A DNA stretch of 64,000 nucleotides from Trichosporon coremiiforme. Lineage: Eukaryota; Basidiomycota; Tremellomycetes; Trichosporonales; Trichosporonaceae. The stretch covers positions 65,954-129,953 of the forward strand of contig BCJJ01000030.1 of the NCBI GenBank assembly GCA_039545355.1, given 5' to 3'. The position numbers and the translations under genes were made by a program. Below are positions 9,117-20,741 of this stretch, one piece after another. The notes beneath the pieces are model-generated. The model saw only the letters and a list, made by a program, of their open reading frames with translations. It did no database searches and was not told the DNA's origin. How positions within the stretch are numbered: position 1 is the first letter of the stretch; each line of letters starts with the position of its first letter.

Positions 9117-12100
9117 CCTGCGGTAGACTGGTGTGAATGTCTCAGCACGTCGAGGCGTTCCGATACGACTGTCGGATGACGCGGTGAAGCGCAGTGGGCG
9201 GAAAAACGGCGATGAGTCGGCATCGTGGCTGCCTTATCTCGCGGCGGCGCAAGTGTATGTGTATATTGTACGATATGGCATGGTGTTGGATAACCTGTTC
9301 GGCAACTGCAAGCCAGAGCGAAGGGACCCTGCACCGCATGCGGGGATGGTGGCTTGATATCTCATGTGCTGCACTCCTCATTGTACGGCGCGACGGTCTC
9401 GGACCGCGCTCCGGCACAGGCGCGGGTGCGAGGGAAGCCTTCAGCTTTTCCGGTTGGCATCACACACTGCACTGACAATGCTCAAGCATCGAAGAGAAGG
9501 TTTGAGACAGGCTTGGCTGGGGTCGTTGAGACGGGCCTCGGATCTCAGCGGCACACATGACACATGCTGCATGTCTGTCACTGACAATCACGCCAGATCA
9601 GATGACCCGCTGGGCTTGAGACATTCTGTACAGGCCACTGAACTTCTAGAGCAATACAGCAAACTCACAGCAGTGTTACCGTCGTTGCAGTTGACATTCC
9701 CCCTATGTTGTTAAACACAGCGCCTAACTGGCCAGTTCACTATCACGCGCCAGCTTCTCAGGAACCATTAATGAATGTCGTATGGAGATGGCGCCGCAAC
9801 GTGCTTGTTCGTCGCAAGTGCTCGTTGCTCACAAGTGCTCCTTCCTCGCAAGCCACGTCCTGGTATACTGCAAAAGTCTGCCCCGCTTCGGGTTTCGGCG
9901 TGTGGCAACACTGTCCGAGTCATTGTCCAAGCGTCCTGTCCTGGCTTGGCATCGACTCATCGGCTGGTCGCCGCAGTGCAGGACAGCGGCGCAGAGTGGG
10001 GGCGCAGAAGCACAGCGTGGTGTTCGAGGAACAATCACGTTCCAGCTATCTGCCGGCTCATGCCTCCCATGCCCGCAACGCATTCCAAAGCATCGCATTC
10101 TAGTAGTGCGCGCTGTCACTACGAGTCAAGTTGTGCGTCAGTGCACATCCGTGGCGGGAAACATTCCAGCGCCACTGGCTTTATCGTTCCAGCGAAAGAG
10201 AGACCCTCGTATGGCAGGCAAGAAAGAGACCCTAGAACTCACGTCCGAGCATGTCGGCGCTCGGTTCACCCATCCGATCAGTTCCGGTGTCTACGGGGAG
10301 TGATCGGAGTGATCGCGCCTCCTGCGCCTCCCTGTAGTATACTTGTAAGGTGAGGCATTGCCAGGGATTCTGGATAGTTGGCGAGGTCGAAGGATACGAA
10401 TGGCACGAGTGGTGAGACTTGCGTTCAACAATTGTTTGCCAGCTAGCTCTGACACTGTCGCGTTGGCATCGTCTGACAACCGCGTATCGCGTTGCGCACG
10501 CAGAGCGGTCGGGTTTGCGCTTCCGAGCGTACCTGCCCAATCTGCCTAAGCTATCGCGTTCGTACCTGGTGATTCTGGGGTCCATTGGATCCACCACACA
10601 GACATGCCAGCAGCTAGTGCAGACATCGCGGTCCGTGCTCTGTCCTCTAGAACAGCTAGCGGCATAGTACGGCCCGGGATCTCACGGATTCTGGAAAGTT
10701 GAACGAAAACTGGCGGTTTTCGAGATGCGGCCGTCGCACTATCGCTGTTCTGATGGACATACCACAGATAGCGCCAGTGATGCTTGGGGACCCCGTTTCG
10801 ATGTGCAGACATCTCTGTAGCCGGATGACGCCATGTCAACGGAGGGCGTGCTAGCTCGGCGCCAGGGTGGCGCCAGGACGTGCCAGATGCAGATGGCGCC
10901 GGCCGGATCTCAGTGTCTAGCTGGAGATTGCTGTCGTGATCAGGAGGGCTAGAGGATGTACATATTCCGACAGGAGACAAGGTTCATCGAATGTGCTAAA
11001 CCGAGCGCCGCGAACGTTCGCTTCGTCGGAGAATGCGGAGCATAGTGCCTCGCAGCCTACTGGGAAGGATTGTGAGCGCAGTGTGAGCTGCCTATTACCC
11101 ACGGTCTACCTCCGCAGGCAATGTGGTATTCCAGATTCCACAGTCCTGCCGGTAGCGATCACAGCGCGCACTCTGCGTTGTGTAGACCGATCCGTTCCTT
11201 GGTCTGCTGACTGGTCGATTTCCCGGCCGCCGGTGCCGCACATCTGAGATCTCGCAGTGCACGTTGCCGCGGGTTTGCTGGAACCTTGTCCGTTGACGCG
11301 CCACGAGCCTAGCCGCAAACGGCCGTTTGAAACAGGCGTCCGCGAGCGTTCAACCAAACGCCAGAACGCACTTGCACTTCGCGGTGACGGACAGTCAACG
11401 TCGGATGAGATCCATCTGTTGCAGTGCATAGCGCTGGCGGCGGGAAGCCACCGGCTGATTGTAGCTGATCAGATGTGATGCGGAGTTGAAGAAGGTTGAT
11501 GAAAACTATGACAACTGACCAAACTGCCGTCAATCCCCCTTCGCAACCCTCCGCTGCCGCAACCGCGCCAGTGTTGCAGTCAGTCCAACCAGAAACAACC
11601 AGGTGCCATCCGCCACGTCCCACCAGACCTGATACATGCCGCGCGCCTCGTTTTTGGGGCGGGAAGCAATTCTCTCTCCATCGAGCTAAGCAAGCCACGG
11701 TCGAGGTAGCAGCTTGAGCTTTTCTGCCGTTCAACTTGTGTTGAGTGCCTCGAGGAATGCGCTGCTTGAAACTCACCACACAACCGGACAGGTGCTCAGG
11801 GCTGCTGCTGATGGGCCTAGCACGAAACCAAATGTCGACACATAGCAGTCGTTAGCATCGGAGACTGCACCTTCAGGCGGGAAAGTCAAAATGTGGAAAT
11901 TCACCGATCAACACCTACGACTTACGACGCCTGCGACTGTCTGGAACGCCTGGAACAACCCATCGCGACAACCGCGAACTGACTCGGCACTGACCATTGC
12001 CTCAAGATGTTTTCTGCATCGGGCATAGTGATGGAACAGCAGCTGGCAGATCCCTAATCCCCAACTGTCCGCATTCGATGCGCAGCAGACACTGGGCTAG

Positions 12101-14514
12101 AGACCGAGAGAGTATGACAGCAAGAATAGTGGGAGGAGAATTGGTCCGCGCTGCCGAGCCGTGCCGCTCCGCCCGCAGTACGAAGCATGGCCAGACCATG
12201 GGCGAGCAAACAAACAAACAATAAAACAAGCGATGGGCCGATGCTTGCAAGCCATGGCGGCGCGGCCCTCGGCGCTGTTCATTACTACTCCCGCTGCCTA
12301 TTCATGCGTGCTTGATGTCCGTCACAGAGCGGGGCTGGACATGTGCGTACTCCTCCGTCACGGCGATCGTCAATGCGATGGTGGTCACCTGTGTTCGTGG
12401 ACCGCGTGATTTGCAGGTTTCATTGCCTACCTGACGTCTGTCTCTTACGAAGCTATTACCCCACAAAACGTGACTTGCCTGTGTCCTTGGCGACGCGGGG
12501 GAACATGGTGGCTGAGATCATCGGAAATGTCGTTCGATAGTACGATGACAACTCCACATACCCCACCTCGCGCACCTTTGCGGGCGGAGTTGAACCTTGA
12601 TTTCGGCGATGAATGGCAGGTCGTTGTCTGGAATGATGCGAGCAACAGTAACGAATGTGCTTAATCCCCCTGGAATCGCCCTGGCTCTGAGGGGAAGAGG
12701 CACCTGTAATGTACGTAGAGCAGTGGCCCCAGAGATTGGGTACGGGTAGAGATAACGTCACAAGGTCAGGACATTGCAAGGTCATTGCGAGTCCGTGATT
12801 GCGGACAGCAGCACACGTACGTACGCAGCACCAAACAGGCAGCATTCCATCCTCCGCCCATGACGCTGGGTCGACATCGCACCCCACACTCCACCATCCA
12901 CCGCATCGCACTCACTGGCGCATCCGTGCTCGTCGACGCACTGACGGAGCGAGCTCCTGCGCTCGTGCCCTGGTCACTTGTTCGTCCGCTGCAAGCCACT
13001 CACAGGAAGACAGTGCAAGACACCGCATGCGGGGCTAGCGCTCCGAACACTCGCCAACGCTCGCACGTCTTGGCACTAAGGACCTCGTCGGCAGCGATCG
13101 TACTGATGGACTGACGTACGGCTGACGCTGCCTGAGCTCGACATGCTTGCGTCCGTGCTCAGCTGTGCGATCGGGGCAAGATCCAGCGAGCTCTCGTCGC
13201 ATAATGCACCAAGCAGGCATCGCACCCATACCGCCCCTAAATCCCGACAGACGGTCACGCACCTGTCACCCCATCGATCCTTCGCCATCACACCCTCATA
13301 GCTAGCCCACACCATCCGCCTAGAGCCTTGCTCGCCCTAGCCCCAACCGCAAGGTCTGCCTTTGGCTCCGCCGCTGCCGCTGCCGCGCTGCCTGCACGGT
13401 GCCAGCACGACACTCATCATTTTGGGCCTAACCCTTCACCATCACACCCGGCATCACACGCACTCCTCCCAATCCTCCGTTCGCTCGTTCTCGCTAGCGC
13501 AGTGCCTGAAAAATTCCCCACAAAACGTTTAAACTATGGATGCTGCTGCCATCATGGCGGCGCCCGCTCGCGTACACTGGCGGCAGGCGTCCGGGGCGCT
13601 GAAGGCGTTGTCGTTGTCCTGTGCGCTCGGTCGTTTCTTACTACTGACAGTCCTGACCATACGGCTACATCCGTTCATTGACGCCTTCCCGCACCCTTCC
13701 CTTGGCGCGATACGCCATATCGGGCCTGCCTGTCGTCTCCTGATGCCTTCGGCTGCCTCGCATGCCTTGGCTCCCTTACGATAACTGACGGGCAGGGTCC
13801 AACGTCCAGGACAGTTCAAGATTACCAGACCGCACGCACCTACGATTCCTATGACATTCAGAGCACAGGCTGCACAGGCTGAGCACAGGCTGAGCACAGG
13901 CCCAAACCTACTTAAGGGGGAGTAAGATTGTTCTGGTCCGAACCGCCCACCGATCTCTCCCATTGACCTCGCACCCGCACTTCGCCGCAGACCGCGCCCG
14001 TATCGCTGCTCCCCCCTCACCTCACCTCTTCCATCTTTCCAAAAGCGATCGAAGCTTCTGTGTGGCAACTCACTCGACTCACACATACACACGCACACCG
14101 ACACTCATACACACACCGGTCCGAGCGCTGGCACTCGCGCGCCCTCTCCCTGTCTCTGTCCCAGCTTCGAACTTCGAACGCCTCTCGCCCTTGGTGCTCT
14201 CGCTCCCTCTTCTTCATACAGCACCTGAGCACAGTCCCTGCACGCCTCTGACGACGTCACACGGCAGCATTCGGAACGACCACTCAGCATCCAGGTGGCC
14301 AACTCAACTTGGTCTTGGACATTCGGTCTTGCTATACTTTATAATCTGGTTGGCATGGCCCAACCGCTCGTCATCGCGCCTCAGATTCGACATCGGCGCT
14401 GAGTTGACCTAGCTTGTTCTACTATTACTTTATCTTCCTGCTGTACTGTTGGTTGTTCGCCAGACCCTATTGCGACCACCCGACCTTCGACTTCAACTCT
14501 TATCCCAAAACGCC
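9117..14514. other. Gene-poor interval of 5.4 kb
   Basis: Many short ORFs occur on both strands (longest 192 codons, 9775-10353), but none has a recognisable domain, intron signals or low-complexity protein character, so none is called. Direct repeats of an 11-mer (GCACAGGCTGA type) lie at 13861-13901. From about 13940 to 14514 the plus strand becomes strongly CT-rich with CACA runs, typical of a long 5' leader for the gene starting at 14515. A non-coding transcript or large regulatory region is possible but not shown. Confidence 0.5.
13861..13901. repeat. Short tandem repeat of GCACAGGCTGA-type units
   Basis: About four imperfect copies of an 11-bp unit in the far upstream region of the gene at 14515. 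Nothing suggests a coding role. Confidence 0.6.
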
Positions 14515-15459
14515 ATGTTCGGTCTGCGCTGGCTGACCTGCTGCTTTGCGCAGAACGTGAGTGCCTCCACTATCCCACTCTCCCACCTACAGTCTGCTAA
14601 CTATCAGCCCGAGCACACTCCCCTTCTCGCCCCTCCCGCGCCGACAAGGGCGACCACCCAGCCCACACCAGCGGGTAAGCCACTGGCCGCCCTCTCAGCG
14701 CTGCTTGGATACGGCTACGAGACCGAGGCGACCGACGTTGCTGAGAACGAGGATGAGGTGCTCCGCTCCCCGCGGCGGCCGGCACTCGTCCGCAGTGATG
14801 CCTCCGACATCAGTGAGCTGGACGCCTCTGCCGTCGAGTCCGCACAGCGCGCGCGCGAGCAGGCGCGAATCGAGGAGCAGATCCGGCAGGGTTCCGTTGC
14901 GAACCTCTACGCGAACCGCATGTGCAAGGTTGCACCGCTGGCGTGGTCTGCTTACCGACGAGACAGCGTCGACAGCAGTGGCATGGGCAGTCCGACGCTG
15001 AAGACGCCTGTCCTGATCACGCCCCAGACCAGCCGCGACTTTGAGTACGACGAGGCGGTGCGCCACTCGCCGCCGTCTCCCCACGCCGAGACGGAGAGCG
15101 AGAGCGGATCCCAGTTGCAAGGGTTGGGTTTCAAGCAGCCTCCTCCCGGCTTCGGTGCCCGCTACAGCGCGCGCTACGCCGCACCTGCACTCCCGCCGCC
15201 TCCCGTCGATGCCGGCATCGCGCAGATGCTTTTCAACGTAGAGGCGCGCGAGTTTGGAACGTCTCCCACGCCTCACTCCACCCGCAACTCCGACAGCGAG
15301 GACTCGGACGGCACTGAGCGTGGCCGCTCTCGCCGCCTGTCGCCGATCACTGCCTCGGGAGATGAGGTCGTGTACAAGTCCATTGGGCTTGCTGGCCTTG
15401 GTGCGGGCAGCGCAAGGCGTAAGCGTCGGCAGCGCATCGTCACGCCGCGCACTCCGTGA
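14515..15459 (+). CDS. Unrecognised 297-residue protein with Cys-containing N terminus
   Basis: Exons 14515-14556 and 14608-15459. The 51-nt intron (GTGAGT to CTAACTATCAG) is a multiple of three, so the frame also stays open without splicing. The start MFGLRWLTCCFAQ has a hydrophobic face and a CC pair that could be palmitoylated, followed by a disordered Pro/Ser/Glu-rich chain. A conserved-looking core, RQGSVANLYANRMCK, sits near residue 135, and a basic tail (SARRKRRQRIVTPRTP) ends the protein. No known domain is visible. Its very long upstream region (5.4 kb) and CT-rich leader suggest a tightly regulated gene, which is inference. Confidence 0.7.
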   Translation: MFGLRWLTCCFAQNVSASTIPLSHLQSANYQPEHTPLLAPPAPTRATTQPTPAGKPLAALSALLGYGYETEATDVAENEDEVLRSPRRPALVRSDASDISELDASAVESAQRAREQARIEEQIRQGSVANLYANRMCKVAPLAWSAYRRDSVDSSGMGSPTLKTPVLITPQTSRDFEYDEAVRHSPPSPHAETESESGSQLQGLGFKQPPPGFGARYSARYAAPALPPPPVDAGIAQMLFNVEAREFGTSPTPHSTRNSDSEDSDGTERGRSRRLSPITASGDEVVYKSIGLAGLGAGSARRKRRQRIVTPRTP

Positions 15460-16978
15460 GCACTGATGGCATCGCCGCAATGCAAACGCCACTCATGAGC
15501 AGGAAACATTCCGAGGAACCCACCCCCCACTGTCCAACTCATACGACTCCTCACGACGACAAGCGTCCTCAACGCTCCGTTCGCTCGAGACAATTCAGCG
15601 CCATCGCGAGCACTGAATGCGCTTCACGCACGCATGACCCAAGACGAATTACGAATGTCGCACCTCATCTCATTGAAAACACGAAAACGCAACTAGCAAC
15701 CTGCACTGCCATGTTCCTGCGCCGCTGTGACAATTGATCCCAGCGCCTCCCGCAACGCCGGTTTCCCATGCCTTCTGCCCTACTCTTGGACAAAAAACAC
15801 TCGCACAAAACAGACAAAAAACGCATCATCCCACCTGCATCGCTACCACGCACTGCTCCACCACCTCGCATATCACCATCCCCGAGATCCCCGCTGCCCG
15901 CCCGTCCAGCGCTTGTCACCCCGCATCCACCCGCCACTCGATACATACGCTAGCGTCTAGTGCCCGCTCTGCCGCCGCTGCCGCTCCGCTCCACTGTCAC
16001 GACCACCCACGCTACGTCGCTACGTGCACGTTAACATCGCTGTTGATCGAAGTTAGTTGTCAATACATACGCCGTTGTAATGATCATGCATGTACAGAAC
16101 ACTACTGTCTCCAGAGTGATGCCGGAGTTGAAGTCAGACCCCGCGGACATACCACCGGCTCACTCACCTACCAAGAATAAACATGCTCTGACACATTGTG
16201 GGTTGGTCCGAGACATATGAATGCGACTGAACTCAGATCTCCATGGTTGAACACCTAATTTGGAAGGGGTTCGACCTCGGCGAGGAACGACCAGCGGTAC
16301 GGTAGCGGTTGCGTTATTCGTTTCATTCGAATATGTTCGGGATGCCAGCTTCATCTCGCTGGAAGGTGACGCGTACCCATTCAAGAAAACGGTAGTGGTG
16401 TGAGTCACATGGTGCAGCTAGAGAATAGGTCAAGTGACGCGACGAACCCGACGGACACGACGCGACGGACATTGAGCGTGACGGACGCTGTCGCGTTCGT
16501 CGGGGGTTCGTCACTTGACCAGCACTGGGGGAGTTTAGACTCACGCCTACTCAGTATCCTCCGAGAAAACTTCAGCATCGCTCATGTAACGTGTGAGTGT
16601 CCGACTGCATGGTCCGTCGTACGTGGCCTCCTTCAAGGTGACTCACAGGTGCATTGCAGATTCGACGAACGGGACGGAATCGCCACGGCCGAATGCCACC
16701 GGCCACGTGTCGCGGCCGTCGCCGTGTTGGCCGTGGCGTACCTCCACGCTGACGCGACCTCCGCGACCTCCACCGCGACCGAAATGTTGGTTACACCAGC
16801 TAACTCTTCCTCATCAACTCCTCACGCTCCTTACATTTCGCATCAGGAGCTCCTCTTCCTCTAAGGAGTCTCCTTTAAGCTTCCCCTTCTATTATCCGCC
16901 GACTTTCTTTCCTCGGCGTTTCATCGATCTCCCGGATCGCCCCCATCCCTCCGACCCGACTTTTGAAGAGGACACACA
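15460..16978. other. Intergenic, promoter and leader of the signal peptide peptidase gene
   Basis: No credible gene in 1.5 kb; a 154-codon ORF at 16400-16864 overlaps the CT-rich leader and has no domain. The stretch contains a 12-bp inverted repeat at 16428-16520 with GACG-rich interior and a CCACGTGT element near 16704. Confidence 0.5.
16428..16520. repeat. 12-bp perfect inverted repeat with GACG-rich interior
   Basis: GGTCAAGTGACG at 16428-16439 is repeated in inverse orientation at 16509-16520 (CGTCACTTGACC). The 69-bp interior has many CGACG/GACGG words that can pair further in part. TGACG is a CRE-like half site. It lies about 460 bp upstream of the SPP start. Confidence 0.65.
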
Positions 16979-18353
16979 ATGGACGTGTCCTACGTCTCTT
17001 TGCTGGGGCAGGCTCTGCTCCCCTTGGTATTAGGCGCGCACCAGTCCCTCCGCACTCCGGCCAGTGTGCGTGCCAAGCTGAAGCGCGAGAAGCGTGCGAA
17101 GCGCAAGCTCCTGCTCGAGGACGAGTCGGACGACGAGGACGAGGACGAGACCCTCACTCTCGGCGATACGCTCCTGTTTCCCGTGCTTGGCAGCTTTGTC
17201 CTGCTCGTGCTCTACTTTGTTCTGAAGTGGCTGCCCAAGAAGTACATCGACATCGTGCTGGGCGGGTACTTCACGCTCGCCGGCATGTTTGCAGTGTACT
17301 CGACCATGGGGTACGTCCTGAACGGGGTTGCGGACGCGATGGGGATGAAGCAGCAGCAGTGGCATGTTCGTGTCAGCCGGGGATTCAGACGTGAGTACAA
17401 CGGTGCGAGTGGACTATATCTCGTACGATGCACACAGCTATGTTCCAAGAGCCCAGCTGACGACAGAAACCTTCCACGCAAAGTTCAAGACGACGTCGCT
17501 GCTCGCACTGCCCTTCCTCTTCCTGCCGCTCCTCTACATCCCTTTGGACCGGCACTGGCTCCTGTCCAACTTCCTCGCGCTCTGTCTCGCGACGGCCGCA
17601 CTCGCCTTCCTCCGCCTGGACAGCTTCATCACCGCCTTCGCGCTCCTGGGCGCCTTGCTCGCGTATGACATCTTCTGGGTCTTCTGCACGCCCGTCATGG
17701 TGACGGTAGCGCGCGGCATCGACGCGCCCATTAAGCTCCAGGCTCCGAAGAAGGGCGAATTCGCAATGCTCGGGCTCGGCGACGTCGTCGTCCCCGGGTT
17801 GATGATTGCGCTCTGTCTCCGCTTCGACCTGGAACTGTATGCGCGCAGCCGCCCGAATCACGCCGTCACTCCCAGGTCCAACTTCGGCAAGAAGTACTTC
17901 TGGACCGCGATGGTGTCGTACATCGCCGGACTCGTGATCACCGTTGTGGCGATGAATGTCCAAGGCCGTGCGCAGCCGGCCCTCCTCTACTTGAGCCCCG
18001 CGTGCAGTCTCGGCCCAGTGCTCCTCGCCCTTCTCCGCGGAGAGCTCGGCGCGATGCTGAAGTGGCGCGATGAGGAAGAGGAAACCCGAGACGACACGAT
18101 CGAGAAGGGGTCCGAAGTCGCCATGCGCGCTAGGGAGGAGCGCAAGCGCAAAGAGGCCGAGCGCGAGGCCGCCTCAGCGGCACTGACCAGCGGGCCTGCT
18201 GCCGTCGAGGCCGCCGTCGCTGCCGAGCAGGCCGAGACGGCTGCCCTCGCCGGGGGGCCGGAGAAGGTCGAGGTCGAGGATGAGAGCTGGATGGAGAATG
18301 AGGAGACGACGCAGAAACGCAAGCCGAGGAGGCGCGGGGGCAAGAAGAAGTAG
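16979..18353 (+). CDS. Signal peptide peptidase (presenilin-type intramembrane aspartyl protease)
   Basis: Exons 16979-17390 and 17467-18353 (432 aa). The enzyme cleaves type II membrane segments such as leftover signal peptides in the ER membrane. Both catalytic motifs are present: YD in AYDIFWVF (Asp205) and GxGD in LGLGDVVVPG (Asp243), 38 residues apart, with the PAL motif at about residue 308 (QPALLYLSP). Several hydrophobic helices surround them. An acidic, basic linker (about residues 40-60) sits between the first two membrane segments. The cytosolic tail is long, charged and Ala/Glu-rich and ends in GKKK, a KKxx-type ER retrieval signal. Splicing joins RGFR to QTFHAKF through a 76-nt intron. 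Confidence 0.93.
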
Positions 18354-18532
18354 ATCCCATAGACTGCATCTCAGCAAAGAGAGAATCCAAAAGTAATGCA
18401 TTTCTATATACCCTTCTGCTCTGCTGGTATCGAGGTATCGATGTACTGGGATCTACAGTATGGCTCTGATCGAGCCAGATTACGCCTCACGCGCTGCCTT
18501 CGCTGCAGGCTAGCTTGCTGCGCTCGCTAGAG

Positions 18533-20741
18533 CTAGAGTGACCGCCTCCACCGGATGAAGGCGACGACGTTGTCGTAAATCTCGTCGGCCTGCATACGCA
18601 GCTGGGGCTGTTTCCTCTTGTCGACGCTCCTCAACGCACCCCTGATGCGGGCGACATTCTTAGCCAGCGGCTCGGTGTACTTCCAGTTCACGTCAAAGTC
18701 GCGCGTCTCGTCGCAGTACACGTCGATCAGCGCGTTGAGCGCTGCGATGAGGATCGGCGCGGGGGGCAGGTTGGGCAGGACGAGGCCGGCGAGCCACGCG
18801 CCGACGTGCGCGTTCTCCTCGACCGAGACGCCGGGGCGGGCCGCGAGGGAAGAGAGCGTCTCGATCGCGCGCACCTGCGCGTCGATCGACATGGACGGGT
18901 TGACGACCTGGGTGAGGAGTTCTTCTTCCGAAGCGGAGGGGGAGAGGGCGGCAGGCGAGGACCGCGCAACTCCCCAGAGACACCCGAGAGCGGCTTCCTG
19001 GATCGCCTTGCGGAACTCCTGCCCGCGGGCTGAGGCGTCGGCGGGGGCAGCGCCCTCAGCCCTAAGAATCGGGAAGAGCGCGTTCCAGAGGTCAGAAGCG
19101 GGGACGTTGAGGGTCTCGCCGTTCTGCACGGCCGCGACGGTAGAGAGGAGGAGGTTGTTAAGCGCCTCGAGGGCGCGGAGGTGGAGCGCGGACAGGGCCG
19201 CTGTCGTGGGCGGGTGAGGGCTCGCGTCGTCAGAGGGCGGGAGGGAGAGAGGCGTCAGCGTTGCGAGCTTGACGAGGCGCTCCGGCAGAATGGAGAGGAG
19301 ACGCGGCAGACCGGCACTGTTCACCTTTGCCGGCGCGGCGGAGGGGCCAGCACTGCCCGGCGCGCGGCCGGCCGCGATAAGCGCCTCGTCGTCCTGCGCG
19401 TCCTCCATCTCGGCGTCTGACGCGTCGCCCTCCTCCTCCACCGCATCCTCGAGGCCGGCACAGAGGCCCGTGAGGATCTCGAGCGCCAGAGTGACGGCCT
19501 GCAGGGCGCGTTCGACGCGCTCGAGTTTCAACGCCGCCGGCGGGCGGTGGTCCGTCTTGATGTCCTTCTGCACGGGCACAGATTCTCCGGGGAGCTCAGA
19601 GACGAGCTGGCCGACACGCTCGACGACGCTCGGGACAGAGACGTCGAGCAGCGACGTCGCGAGCGGGAGGACGACGTCGGTCGTCAGCGCAGAGAGGTTG
19701 ATCGTGTCCCGCTTCGAACCGGGCTCGATCGCGTTCAGAAGTGTGCCGGCCGCAAGCAAGCGGGTCAGGAGCATGCGCCCGTCGTCGAACTCGGCGTCGA
19801 CCTCGGCAGCCACCTCCTTCGCCTTGCCCTTGCCTTTGCCCTTCAGGTCGCACTCGAGCGGGGCGTGGTCCGCAGTCACGATCAGCAGGAGCGTGTCGAC
19901 GACTCCCGGGGTCGCGAGGAGGGCCCGCGTGAACGGCTCGTTGTCCTGCGTCAGAGCGTAGAGCGCCTGAGCTGTGTTCTGTTAGTAACAATCGCAAGCG
20001 GGCAACACACCAGCAGCAAGCACGACGCCGGGGTTCAGACCCGCGCGCGCGGAAAGGATCTTGGCGAGCAGCCCCTCGGTTCCGGCGGCGTTGATGGCAG
20101 CGAGCGTCTTGTGGTTCGCCTCAGCGAGGCACCAGATGAGCGTGATCACGTTCTCGGCGAGGAGGACGAGCGCCTGCCGTCCCTCTCCATCGAGAGTGTC
20201 CCAAGCGTCGAGGGCTGAGGAGATCTTGCCAGCCAGCGTGATGACGTGCGGCACGACGCCCTTGTTGAACATCTCGCCGCAGAGCTCGTGTCCGCCGTCG
20301 ATCGCCAGATTCCGCAGCGCTCCCGAGGCCTCAACGACGACGTCGTCTGAAGAGTCGCTGAGACGCTCGATCAGCAGTCCAACGACGTTGCGGCCTTGGA
20401 ACAGTCGCCGCGTCGCCGCATCGTTCTGGATCAGGTTGCACACGGCCGCGCACGCCCAGGATCGGTCGCTGGCTTCCGGAGCACGGAGCTGGGGTCAGCT
20501 GGGGGTATCGGACGCGAGCAGCGTGGTGTCTTCCCTGCTGTTGAAGAAGACAGGGTCCACCAACGCCGACGAGGAAGACACATGGAGGAAGACTCACCTT
20601 GTCGAGGATGGGGAGCATCTGGCGCTCCTTGGCGGGATTCTTTCCCTCCGCGCGTCCTCCACCGAGATGCGCGTCGGGAACGCGGATGGGGTTGTGACGC
20701 CTTGAGGCGTCCGTCTTCTTCTTGACCTGCGCCTTGCCCAT
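18533..20741 (-). CDS. SYO1: Syo1 (symportin/HEATR3-like), 5S RNP nuclear import and assembly chaperone
   Basis: Minus-strand exons 20598-20741, 20011-20488 and 18533-19971 (686 aa). Syo1 binds uL18 and uL5 (Rpl5/Rpl11), carries them into the nucleus with a karyopherin and supports 5S RNP assembly for the 60S subunit. The N terminus MGKAQVKKKTDASRRHNPIRVP matches the basic import-adaptor start of this family. Armadillo/HEAT helices follow (for example WACAAVCNLIQNDAATRRLF, then VVVEASGALRNLAIDGG). An acidic loop (EEEGDASDAEMEDAQDDEAL) is in the middle, and the end is FIRWRRSL. Intron 2 is only 39 nt, with a TACTAAC branch 11 nt from the acceptor. Family call is strong. Confidence 0.9.

Noticed and set aside
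9775..10353. 192-codon plus-strand ORF in the gene-poor region
   Set aside because: No recognisable domain or supporting signals; likely chance in GC-rich DNA.
16400..16864. 154-codon plus-strand ORF before the SPP gene
   Set aside because: Overlaps the inverted repeat and CT-rich leader; composition is not protein-like.
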